A stretch of 16,623 nucleotides of DNA. It comes from an uncultured Prevotella sp. (GTDB lineage: Bacteria; Bacteroidota; Bacteroidia; Bacteroidales; Bacteroidaceae). The position numbers and the translations under genes were made by a program. Each line of letters starts with the position of its first letter. Within the stretch, counting starts at the first letter, position 1. The notes under the pieces are model-generated. The model saw only the letters and a program-made list of their open reading frames with translations. It was not told where the DNA came from and made no database searches. The stretch lies in assembly GCA_900546575.1 (NCBI GenBank), contig URDM01000064.1, positions 1-16,623 of the forward strand, in the 5' to 3' direction. Positions 6,372 to 14,267 of the stretch are shown here, in pieces.

Positions 6372-7988
6372 GTGGCTGAAACAAAGTACATATTTGTAAC
6401 AGGCGGCGTTGTGTCTTCACTTGGTAAAGGCATCATTTCGTCGTCAATCGGTAAGCTCTTGCAGGCAAGAGGTTACAACATCACTATCCAAAAATTTGAC
6501 CCGTACATTAACATCGACCCTGGAACACTCAACCCTTACGAGCATGGCGAATGCTATGTGACGGTTGACGGAATGGAAACCGACCTCGACCTCGGTCACT
6601 ACGAGCGATTCACCGGTATCCAGACCACCAAAGCCAATTCGCTGACAACAGGCCGCATATACAAGGCGGTGATTGACAAGGAGCGCCGTGGCGACTATCT
6701 GGGCAAGACCATTCAGGTGGTGCCGCACATTACCGACGAGATTAAGCGCAACGTGAAGCTGCTCGGCAAGAAGTATGGCTACGACTTCGTGATTACCGAG
6801 ATTGGCGGAACTATCGGCGATATCGAGAGCGCACCTTACATGGAAGCCATTCGACAGCTCAAGTGGGAGCTGGGCAAGCGCGCCATTAACATCCACCTGA
6901 CATACGTGCCATATCTGAAGGCAGCCGGCGAGTTGAAGACCAAGCCTACACAGCACTCCGTGAAGGAGCTACAGAGTGTGGGTATTCAGCCAGATGTACT
7001 GATTCTACGCACCGAAAAACACTTGGATGAAGGGATAATGAAGAAGGTGGCAGGATTCTGCAATGTAGATCTCGACTGCGTGATACAGAGCGAAGACCTG
7101 CCCAGTATATACGAAGTGCCTATCAATATGCAGAACCAGGGGCTGGACACAGCCATTCTGCGCAAGATGGGCGAACCTATCGGCGAGAAGCCGTCGCTCG
7201 GTCCGTGGCGCTCATTCCTCGAACGTCGCAACAAGGCTACCGAGACTGTGAACATCGGACTCGTTGGCAAGTATGACTTGCAGGACGCTTACAAGTCGAT
7301 ACGCGAGAGCCTGTCGCACGCCGGAACATACAATGACCGCAAGGTGAACATCACATTCATCAACTCTGAATATCTGACTGAGGAGAATGTAGCAGAGAAA
7401 CTCAAGGGTCAGGACGGCATCATGATTTGTCCGGGATTCGGACAGCGTGGCATCGAGGGCAAGATTGTAGCTGCCCACTACTGCCGCACGCACAACATCC
7501 CGACTTTCGGTATCTGTCTGGGCATGCAGATGATGGTGATAGAGTTTGCTCGCAACGTGCTCGGCTATGCCGATGCCAACAGCCGAGAGATGGACGAGAA
7601 GACTCCACACAACGTCATCGACATCATGGAGGAGCAGAAGAACATAACGAACATGGGCGGAACAATGCGTCTGGGCGCATACGAGTGTGTGCTGAAGCAG
7701 GGCTCGCGCGTGTTCAATATATATAATAAGGAGCACATCCAGGAGCGCCATCGCCACCGCTACGAATTCAACAACGACTTCCAGAAGGAGTTTGAGCGTG
7801 CCGGCATGCAATGCGTAGGACGCAACCCCGAAAGCGACCTCGTGGAGATTGTGGAGATTCCGGGCATGAAGTGGTACATCGGTACACAGTTCCACCCCGA
7901 ATATCAAAGCACCGTGCTGCACCCCCACCCCCTGTTTGTCGACTTCATAAAGACAGTAGCAGCGCAGCGGAGCGAAGCGCAGCAGTAG
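6372..7988 (+). CDS. pyrG: CTP synthase
   Basis: Makes CTP from UTP, ATP and glutamine in the cytoplasm, the last step of pyrimidine nucleotide synthesis. The 538-aa product has the amidoligase domain first (FVTGGVVSSLGKGIISSS P-loop region, residues 9-26, and FDPYINIDPGTLNPYEHGE) and a class-I glutaminase domain last. Cys382 in FGICLGMQ and His508/Glu510 in FHPEYQS form the expected catalytic triad. The start is GTG at 6372 (MAETKYIFVTGG), which fits the family N-terminus and lies below a good promoter. The final residues (AAQRSEAQQ) are encoded by a GC-rich imperfect palindrome (7962-7980) resembling the hairpin modules of the nearby intergenic repeats, so the C-terminal tail may have been shaped by a repeat. 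yidC follows on the same strand after a 250-bp gap holding a repeat element; pyrG-yidC neighbourhood is, to my recollection, common in Bacteroidota. Confidence 0.98.
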   Translation: MAETKYIFVTGGVVSSLGKGIISSSIGKLLQARGYNITIQKFDPYINIDPGTLNPYEHGECYVTVDGMETDLDLGHYERFTGIQTTKANSLTTGRIYKAVIDKERRGDYLGKTIQVVPHITDEIKRNVKLLGKKYGYDFVITEIGGTIGDIESAPYMEAIRQLKWELGKRAINIHLTYVPYLKAAGELKTKPTQHSVKELQSVGIQPDVLILRTEKHLDEGIMKKVAGFCNVDLDCVIQSEDLPSIYEVPINMQNQGLDTAILRKMGEPIGEKPSLGPWRSFLERRNKATETVNIGLVGKYDLQDAYKSIRESLSHAGTYNDRKVNITFINSEYLTEENVAEKLKGQDGIMICPGFGQRGIEGKIVAAHYCRTHNIPTFGICLGMQMMVIEFARNVLGYADANSREMDEKTPHNVIDIMEEQKNITNMGGTMRLGAYECVLKQGSRVFNIYNKEHIQERHRHRYEFNNDFQKEFERAGMQCVGRNPESDLVEIVEIPGMKWYIGTQFHPEYQSTVLHPHPLFVDFIKTVAAQRSEAQQ

Positions 7989-7999
7989 CTGCGAATGTT

Positions 8000-8145
8000 G
8001 AATGTTGAGTTTTGAATGTTGAATTGGTCGCCTACGGCGATGTTGAATTATTCAATTATGAATTCTAAATTCGTAAATTCTTAATCGCAGGCGTAGCCGA
8101 GAATAATTCAAAATTCAACATTCAAAACTCAAAATTCGCTTACGC
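8000..8145 (+). repeat. Intergenic repeat element, copy C (81-bp core)
   Basis: It lies between pyrG and yidC, oriented with transcription. A heptamer arm (8000-8025) precedes the 81-bp core (8026-8106: starts GGTCGCCTACGGCGAT, ends GCCGAGAATAA), followed by an inverse heptamer arm to about 8138 and a GC-rich module containing GCTTACGCGCGCAAGC. By hand count the core differs from copy B at 5 positions and from copy D at 6. Inside it, GCGAT and ATCGC on either side of the AT-rich middle can pair. It begins 11 bp after the pyrG stop. Confidence 0.88.
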
Positions 8146-8149
8146 GCGC

Positions 8150-8238
8150 AAGCAATAAAGCTATAAAGAAATAGAAAGAAAAAAAATAACAATAATAAAA
8201 ATAAAAATTAAACAAATACTAATTAACAACTAAAAAAA
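8150..8238 (+). promoter_or_regulatory. Very A-rich leader of yidC
   Basis: The roughly 80 bp before the yidC start are overwhelmingly A, with scattered T, a few G before 8180 and very few C, ending TAAAAAAA directly before GTG. There is no Shine-Dalgarno sequence and no TTTG/TAnnTTTG promoter. An unstructured A-rich leader is how Bacteroidota commonly mark a ribosome entry site, and here it would also insulate the start from the structured repeat just upstream. Confidence 0.5.
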
Positions 8239-10137
8239 GTGGACAAAAACAACATCATCGGCTTTGTGCTTATAGCCGCCGTACTGATTGGATTTGGCAT
8301 CTGGAGCCAGCCTTCTGCCGAGCAGATTGCTGCACAACAGAAGCAGGACTCAATCGAGAACGTGACACGGGCAAAGGCCGAAAATGCTGCAAAAATGGCA
8401 GCACAGCAGAAGACTGCACAGGCTAAGGCAGCTGCCGAGGCTGACACTACAGCTCTGTTTTACGCTGCTCTGCAGGGCAACGCTACTGACGTTGTACTGA
8501 AGAACAAGAGCGTAGAACTGACCGTCAGCACTAAGGGCGGCGTAGTGTCGAAGGCTGTTATCAAGAATTTTGAGGACCGCAATGGCAACAAGAACGTTAC
8601 GCTCTTCGACGGCAAGACTCAGAGCCTCAACTTCGCTCTGGCTGCTAAGGAGGTGAACATCAACACCGCCGACCTCTACTTCACACCGTCAAACCAGACC
8701 GACTCTACAGTAACTATGACTGCTGTGGCTGGTGCAGGCAAGTCGCTCGTAATCGACTATGTGCTGGGCAAGGACTATATGCTGCACACTAAGGTGCAGG
8801 CAATAGGACTGGCTGGCGCTTTCGCTCCGTCGACTACACAGATGGACGTGCAGTGGAAGGACATGGCGCGTCAGCAGGAGCGCGGATTCACATTCGAGAA
8901 CCGCTACGCTACTCTGACCTATCATAAGGCCGACGGTGGCACCGACTACCTGTCGGAGGGCAAGAAGATCGAGAACGAGACTATCGAGAATAAGATTGAC
9001 TGGGTGGCTTTCAAGAACCAGTTCTTCTCGGCTGTGATGATTGCCAAGAACGACTTCGCCGAAAACTCGCAGATGACAAGCATTCCGCAGGAGAAGGGCT
9101 CGGGCTATCTGAAGCAGTATGAGGCCAAGATGAAGACATTCTTCGACCCAAGCGGAAAGACTCCGTCGGAGTTTGACTTCTACTACGGTCCGAACGACTT
9201 CCGTCTGCTGAAGCGTGTTGAAAAAGAGTGCGCATTCGACAAGGATCTCGACATGCAGCGCCTCGTATACCTCGGTTGGCCGCTCTTCCGCATCATCAAC
9301 CGATGGTTCACTATCTACGTGTTCGACTTCCTCACAGGTCTGAACATCAACATGGGCATCGTGCTGATTCTCATCACATTGCTCCTGAAGTTCATCACCT
9401 ATCCTATGGTGAAGAAGAGCTATATGTCGTCGGCAAAGATGCGCGTGCTGAAGCCGAAATTGGAGGAGGCAACCAAGCATCTCAACAAGCCTGAGGACCA
9501 GATGCAGAAGCAGCAAGCCATGATGACCGAATATGCCAAGTATGGCGTGTCGCCACTTTCGGGCTGTCTGCCTATGCTCATACAGATGCCTATCTGGATT
9601 GCAATGTTCAACTTCGTGCCTAACGCCATTCAGCTGCGTGGCGAGAGCTTCCTATGGATTAAGGACCTCTCGACCTACGACCCCATCATCGAGTGGAACA
9701 CCAATCTGTGGCTCATCGGCGACCACCTCTCGCTGACATGTATACTCTTCTGCGTTGCCAACATCCTCTACTCGCTGATGACCATGCGCCAGCAGCGCGA
9801 CCAGATGGTGGGCCAGCAGGCTGAGCAGATGAAGATGATGCAGTGGATGATGTTCCTCATGCCGCTGATGTTCTTCTTCATGTTCAACGACTACTCTGCC
9901 GGACTGAACTTCTACTACTTCATCTCGCTGTTCTTCAGCGCTGCCATCATGTGGATACTGCGCAGAACTACCAACGACGAGAAGCTGCTCGCCATTCTTG
10001 AGAAGAAGTATGAGGAGAACAAGAACAATCCTAAGAAGATGAGCGGACTGGCTGCACGTCTGCAGGCTATGCAGGAGCAGCAGCAGGAAATGCAGCGCAA
10101 GCGCGAAGAACTGGAGCGCAAGCGCAAGGGACTTTAA
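8239..10137 (+). CDS. yidC: Membrane protein insertase YidC
   Basis: Inserts and folds inner-membrane proteins, alone or with SecYEG. The 632-aa product has the layout of the Gram-negative form. There is an N-terminal membrane segment (IIGFVLIAAVLIGFGIW, residues 6-22), an Ala/Lys/Gln-rich linker, a large periplasmic domain to about residue 350, and the conserved insertase core with membrane segments near residues 370-395 and in GVSPLSGCLPMLIQMPIWIA, plus later ones. The groove residue that is Arg in E. coli (ITFIVR) aligns with Lys384 here (ITLLLK), so the positive charge is kept. The C-terminus is a basic, Gln/Glu-rich helix (QRKREELERKRKGL) suited to ribosome contact. The start is GTG at 8239, directly followed by DKNNIIGFVL. 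No promoter is seen in the gap, so cotranscription with pyrG through the repeat element is likely. Confidence 0.97.
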   Translation: MDKNNIIGFVLIAAVLIGFGIWSQPSAEQIAAQQKQDSIENVTRAKAENAAKMAAQQKTAQAKAAAEADTTALFYAALQGNATDVVLKNKSVELTVSTKGGVVSKAVIKNFEDRNGNKNVTLFDGKTQSLNFALAAKEVNINTADLYFTPSNQTDSTVTMTAVAGAGKSLVIDYVLGKDYMLHTKVQAIGLAGAFAPSTTQMDVQWKDMARQQERGFTFENRYATLTYHKADGGTDYLSEGKKIENETIENKIDWVAFKNQFFSAVMIAKNDFAENSQMTSIPQEKGSGYLKQYEAKMKTFFDPSGKTPSEFDFYYGPNDFRLLKRVEKECAFDKDLDMQRLVYLGWPLFRIINRWFTIYVFDFLTGLNINMGIVLILITLLLKFITYPMVKKSYMSSAKMRVLKPKLEEATKHLNKPEDQMQKQQAMMTEYAKYGVSPLSGCLPMLIQMPIWIAMFNFVPNAIQLRGESFLWIKDLSTYDPIIEWNTNLWLIGDHLSLTCILFCVANILYSLMTMRQQRDQMVGQQAEQMKMMQWMMFLMPLMFFFMFNDYSAGLNFYYFISLFFSAAIMWILRRTTNDEKLLAILEKKYEENKNNPKKMSGLAARLQAMQEQQQEMQRKREELERKRKGL

Positions 10138-10149
10138 AAGAAATAGACA

Positions 10150-10290
10150 GTTGAGAGCTACATTAATTGAGAGTTGAGAGTCTGGAGTTGAGAGTTATGA
10201 TTACCTATAACAGATGTTTTTTATTCCAAACATTTGCTATGAAGCATATCATAACTCTAAACTTTCAACTCTCAACTCTCAACGTTAAGA
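10150..10290 (+). repeat. Inverted repeat of TCAACTC heptamers, yidC-peptidase gap
   Basis: Left arm 10166-10200 and right arm 10249-10283, 35 bp each, are complementary at 29 of 35 positions by hand count, around a 48-nt AT-rich loop. Both arms are built of the heptamer GTTGAGA (left) or its complement TCAACTC (right); a further right-hand copy follows at 10292-10301. The layout (heptamer arms, central spacer, between codirectional genes) parallels copies B, C and D, but the heptamer differs and there is no GC core. Confidence 0.8.
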
Positions 10291-10339
10291 AACAACTCTC
10301 AACTTTATTTTTAAATATCTTACCCTAAACATACCTACA

Positions 10340-12508
10340 ATGAACAAAGCTTTATCAATCGCTGCCGCTGCCCTTATAGGTTGCGCCAGCATCAATGCCG
10401 AAGCACAAACTATGATTGGCAAAACTACCAATGTTGCTGCTATCAGCAAGGGCGACCGTATGACACCCGAAACACTATGGGCAATGGGACGCGTAGGCGG
10501 AGCTGCAGCTTCGCCCGACGGCAAGACCGTAGTTTATCAGGTGGGGTACTACAGCGTTAAGCAGAACAAGAGCCACCAGATGCTCTATACCGTAAGCGCC
10601 GACGGTAAGCTACAGCACACGCTCACCACTACCGCTGCCAGCGAGACTGACGCAGCATGGATAGAGGGCGGCAAGCGCATCGCTTTCCTAACAAAGGGAC
10701 AGCTGTGGTCGATGAATGCCGACGGCACAGACCGCCGACAGCTCACCAAGAGCGACATCGACATTGAAGGATTCAAGTTCTCGCCCGACGGGAAGAAAGT
10801 GATTCTAATCAAGTCGCTGCCTTATCACGAAAGCATACAGAAGAATCCAGATGACCTGCCACTGGCTACCGGTCGACGCATTACCGACCTCAACTACCGT
10901 CATTGGGACCACTACGTAGAAAGCGTAGCTCATCCGTTTGTGGCTGACGTAACTGAGAATGGTATAGACAACGGTAAGGACATAATCGAGGGCGAGCCTT
11001 ACGAGTGTCCTATGGCACCATTCGGCGGTGTGGAGCAACTGGCTTGGAGCCCCGACTCGAAGACCATTGCCTATACATGCCGCAAGAAGACTGGCGTAAA
11101 CTACGCCATCTCGACCGACTCTGACATATATCTGTATGACGTGGCTTCAGGTTCAACCAAGAACCTCTGCAAGCCTGAGGGATATAAAGACCCCGAAATC
11201 AACGTCACCAAGACAATGAAGACCCAGGCCATTAACCATCAGCAGGGCGGCCTCAATATGGGATACGACACTAATCCACAGTTCTCGCCCGACGGCAAGT
11301 ACGTGGCTTGGCAGTCGATGAAGAACAACGGATATGAGAGCGACCGCAACCGTCTCTGCATATACAATCTTGCTACCGGCGAGAAGAAGTATGTGGCAGA
11401 GATGTTCGACTCAAATGTTGACGCTTTCTGCTGGAATGCCGACTCGAAGACTATCTACTTCATCGGATGCTGGCACGCATGCGTAAACATGTACCAGACC
11501 AACCTCAACGGCGACGTGCGTGCTCTCACCGACGACTGGATGGACTTCGGATCAATACAGATGCTCGGCAAAACAGGCAAGATTCTGGCTTCACGCCACA
11601 GCATCTCGCAGGCCGACGAACTGTACATCATCACTCCGGGCAAGGACGTGAAGAAGACCAAGGTGCAGCAGATTACAAACGAGAACAAGGCTTTCTACGA
11701 CCAGCTCGAAATGGGTAAGGTGCAGGAGCGCTGGGTGAAGACCACCGACGGCAAGCAGATGCAGGTATGGGTGATTCTGCCTCCACACTTCGACCCCAAC
11801 AAGAAGTACCCGACGCTGCTCTTCTGCGAGGGTGGACCACAGAGCCCGGTAAGCCAATTCTGGAGCTATCGTTGGAACTTCCAGATTATGGCTGCCAACG
11901 ACTACGTTGTCATCGCCCCCAACCGTCGCGGACTGCCGGGCTATGGCCATGAGTGGAACGAGGCTGTATCGGGCGACTGGACCGGACAGTGCATGGACGA
12001 CTATCTGTCGGCTATCGACGACGCTGCCAACAACCTGCCTTACGTAGACAAAGACCGTCTGGGATGTGTAGGCGCAAGCTTCGGCGGATTCTCGGTTTAC
12101 TATCTTGCCGGCCACCACAACAAGCGCTTCAAGGCTTTCATCGCCCACGACGGTGCCTTCAACCTTGAGTCGATGTACACCGACACCGAGGAGGCTTGGT
12201 TCTCCAACTGGGAGTATGACGACGCTTACTGGAACAAGGACATGACCGACCGTGCACGCCGCACCTACGAGAACTCGCCGCACAAGTTTGTAGACAAGTG
12301 GGACACACCTATACTCTGCATCCACGGCGAGAAGGACTACCGCATCAATGCCAACCAGGGCTTCGGCGCATTCAACGCAGCACGCATGCGCGGCATACCA
12401 GCCGAGCTACTCATCTTCCCTGACGAGAACCACTGGGTACTCAAACCGCAGAACGGTGTGCTATGGCAGCGCACATTCTTCGGATGGCTCGACAAGTGGC
12501 TTAAATAG
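10340..12508 (+). CDS. DPP5-like S9 family dipeptidyl peptidase
   Basis: A serine peptidase of the prolyl oligopeptidase family, closely resembling Porphyromonas DPP5, which releases dipeptides from peptide N-termini in the periplasm. The 722 aa are arranged as an export signal, an N-terminal propeller with repeated blade motifs (SPDGKTVVYQV, FSPDGKKVILI, WSPDSKTIAYTC, FSPDGKYVAWQS), then the alpha/beta-hydrolase domain. The catalytic triad is Ser580 (GASFGGFS), Asp666 (HGEKDYRI) and His698 (PDENHWVL). The N-terminus MNKALSIAAAALIGCASINAEAQ is ambiguous: LIGC at Cys15 fits a lipobox, while AEA-Q fits signal peptidase I. No clear promoter precedes it, only the heptamer inverted repeat and an AT-rich leader. 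An MFS transporter follows in the same direction, so joint use of peptides is possible. Confidence 0.92.
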   Translation: MNKALSIAAAALIGCASINAEAQTMIGKTTNVAAISKGDRMTPETLWAMGRVGGAAASPDGKTVVYQVGYYSVKQNKSHQMLYTVSADGKLQHTLTTTAASETDAAWIEGGKRIAFLTKGQLWSMNADGTDRRQLTKSDIDIEGFKFSPDGKKVILIKSLPYHESIQKNPDDLPLATGRRITDLNYRHWDHYVESVAHPFVADVTENGIDNGKDIIEGEPYECPMAPFGGVEQLAWSPDSKTIAYTCRKKTGVNYAISTDSDIYLYDVASGSTKNLCKPEGYKDPEINVTKTMKTQAINHQQGGLNMGYDTNPQFSPDGKYVAWQSMKNNGYESDRNRLCIYNLATGEKKYVAEMFDSNVDAFCWNADSKTIYFIGCWHACVNMYQTNLNGDVRALTDDWMDFGSIQMLGKTGKILASRHSISQADELYIITPGKDVKKTKVQQITNENKAFYDQLEMGKVQERWVKTTDGKQMQVWVILPPHFDPNKKYPTLLFCEGGPQSPVSQFWSYRWNFQIMAANDYVVIAPNRRGLPGYGHEWNEAVSGDWTGQCMDDYLSAIDDAANNLPYVDKDRLGCVGASFGGFSVYYLAGHHNKRFKAFIAHDGAFNLESMYTDTEEAWFSNWEYDDAYWNKDMTDRARRTYENSPHKFVDKWDTPILCIHGEKDYRINANQGFGAFNAARMRGIPAELLIFPDENHWVLKPQNGVLWQRTFFGWLDKWLK

Positions 12509-12514
12509 AATTAG

Positions 12515-12715
12515 GAATTTTGAGTTTTGAATGTTGAATTGGTCGCCTACGGCGATTGTGAATTATTCAATTGCGAATTCAAAATTCGTCAATTCTTAAT
12601 CGCAGGCGTAGCCGAGAATAATTCAAAACTCAAAACTCAAAATTCCAAATTGAACAACTGAAAATTGCGCACTGCGCAACAATTCAAAACTCAAAATTCA
12701 AAACTCAAAATTTAA
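12515..12715 (+). repeat. Intergenic repeat element, copy D (81-bp core)
   Basis: It fills nearly the whole gap between the peptidase and MFS genes. Left arm 12515-12540 and right arm 12620-12645, 26 bp each, are inverse complements at 24 of 26 positions. Between them lies the 81-bp core (12541-12621). Within the core GCGATT faces AATCGC, CTACG faces CGTAG and TCG faces CGA, and the centre has a small hairpin CGAATT-CAA-AATTCG, so the element can fold end to end as one long imperfect hairpin. A further GC module TTGCGC-ACT-GCGCAA (12665-12679) and more heptamers reach almost to the MFS start codon. It begins only 6 bp after the peptidase stop. Confidence 0.9.
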
Positions 12716-12718
12716 AAT

Positions 12719-14134
12719 ATGGTTCAACAAGTAAAACAATTATTGAACGATAAGGCTTGGGCACGTTGGACAGCCCTGGTACTTGTCGCTTCCATGATGT
12801 TCTTCGGCTACATGTTTGTCGATGTAATGTCACCAATTCAGGCCCTTATGGAAAGCCAGAAGGGATGGGGTCCGGACACATTCGGTACCTATGCAGCATC
12901 TGAGTACATCGTCAACGTGCTCGGCTTCCTCATCATTGCCGGTGTTATCCTCGACAAGATGGGCGTGCGCTTCACTGGCGTTCTGTCTGCCTCAATGATG
13001 TTCATCGGTGCGCTTATCAAGCTTATCGGTATCAGTGACTGGTTCGCTCAGACAGCCTTTGCCGACTGGCTCAACTCATGGTGGGTGACTCTGCCTGCAA
13101 GTGCCAAGATGGCTTGCTTCGGCTTCATGCTCTTCGGTTGTGGCTGCGAGATGGCTGGTACTACCGTGTCTAAGGCTATTGCAAAGTGGTTTAAGGGTAA
13201 GGAGATGGCGCTGGCTATGGGATTGGAGATGGCTATCGCACGTGTAGGCGTGTTCGCTATCTTCTCTATCTCGCCAATCATCGCCAACCACTTCGGCACA
13301 GTAGTGGCTCCTGTGGCTTTCTGCACAGTATTGCTGCTCATCGGCCTTATCACATTCATCGTGTTCACCTTCATGGACAAGACGCTCGACAAGCAGTTGG
13401 GCACAACTGAGGAGGCAGGCGACCCCGAGGAGGAATTCAAGTTCAGCGACCTCGGCAAGATTTTCTCTTCGCAGGTGTTCTGGATTGTAGCTCTGCTCTG
13501 CGTGCTCTACTATTCTGCCATCTTCCCGTTCCAGCGCTACGGTGCCAACATGTTGCAGTGCAACCTCGACGGTATCTCGCCTGAGGATGCTGCCAACATC
13601 TTCCGTTGGTTCCCTATTGGTGCTGCCGTAATCACTCCGTTCCTCGGCAACTTCCTCGACCGCAAGGGCAAGGGTGCCACAATGCTTATGGGCGGTGCGT
13701 TGCTCCTCATCTGCTGCCACCTCGTGTTCGCATTCGTATTGCCGGCAACAAAGAGTCCGATCATCGCCTACTCTACTATCGTATTGCTCGGCATTTCGTT
13801 CGCCCTCGTGCCGGCAGCTCTGTGGCCAAGCGTTCCTAAGATTATCGACGAGAAGATACTCGGTTCGGCTTACTGCCTCATCTTCTGGGTACAGAACATC
13901 GGCCTCTGCTTCGTACCGAAGCTCATCGGCAACCTCCTCGCTTCTACCAACGCTGACAATCCAGCCGTTATAGCAGCCAAGGAAGCCGGTGCCGACTTCA
14001 TCCCCTACGACTACACCGTGCCATTGATAGTATTCGCAAGCTTCGGCGTTCTCGCCCTGCTCTTCGCCATCTATCTCAAGGCTCTTGACAAGAAGAGAGG
14101 CTTCGGTCTGGAAGAGCCCAACATCAAGGGATAA
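12719..14134 (+). CDS. Major facilitator superfamily transporter
   Basis: An inner-membrane secondary transporter of 471 aa with about twelve hydrophobic segments. The family's loop motif between segments 2 and 3 appears as VILDKMGVRF (near residue 80) and its counterpart in the second half as NFLDRKGKGATM. The stretch KAIAKWFKGKEMALAMGLEMA after segment 4 is also typical. A cytoplasmic acidic loop (TTEEAGDPEEEFKFSD) joins the two halves. The start at ATG 12719 follows the repeat element by 3 bp, so the leader of this gene is made of repeat sequence. The substrate cannot be read from the sequence. The upstream peptidase gene hints at peptides or amino acids, but that is inference from position only. 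It ends at 14134, just ahead of a strong hairpin. Confidence 0.88.
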   Translation: MVQQVKQLLNDKAWARWTALVLVASMMFFGYMFVDVMSPIQALMESQKGWGPDTFGTYAASEYIVNVLGFLIIAGVILDKMGVRFTGVLSASMMFIGALIKLIGISDWFAQTAFADWLNSWWVTLPASAKMACFGFMLFGCGCEMAGTTVSKAIAKWFKGKEMALAMGLEMAIARVGVFAIFSISPIIANHFGTVVAPVAFCTVLLLIGLITFIVFTFMDKTLDKQLGTTEEAGDPEEEFKFSDLGKIFSSQVFWIVALLCVLYYSAIFPFQRYGANMLQCNLDGISPEDAANIFRWFPIGAAVITPFLGNFLDRKGKGATMLMGGALLLICCHLVFAFVLPATKSPIIAYSTIVLLGISFALVPAALWPSVPKIIDEKILGSAYCLIFWVQNIGLCFVPKLIGNLLASTNADNPAVIAAKEAGADFIPYDYTVPLIVFASFGVLALLFAIYLKALDKKRGFGLEEPNIKG

Positions 14135-14179
14135 TAACGTAGGCGAAAAAGAATTATAGCGAAACTCGCATAAAAGAGA

Positions 14180-14219
14180 AAAGGGAATGTAAAAGTTTTT
14201 GTACTTTTACATTCCCTTT
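14180..14219. terminator. Bidirectional intrinsic terminator, 17-bp stem
   Basis: AAAGGGAATGTAAAAGT (14180-14196) pairs without a mismatch to its complement at 14203-14219, with a 6-nt loop. It lies 45 bp after the MFS stop and 48 bp after the galactosidase stop (minus strand), so it sits midway between two converging genes. Flanks are TTTATATAAC on the plus side and TTTTCTCTTTTATG on the minus side, short U-rich tails for both directions. Confidence 0.82.
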
Positions 14220-14267
14220 ATATAACTAACTTATTTGTTAAAACTAACTACTTACAAAATCATCATC

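Noticed and set aside
8026..8106. Known riboswitch upstream of yidC
   Set aside because: The same sequence occurs before trmO and an MFS transporter, which share no obvious ligand, and it matches no riboswitch consensus I know.
4804..12621. Integron attC sites and gene cassettes (imperfect palindromes between same-direction genes, with GTTGAAT and ATTCAAC at their sides)
   Set aside because: The boxes occur as GTTRRRY...RYYYAAC, the reverse of the attC order. The flanking genes include conserved housekeeping genes, and no integrase is seen.
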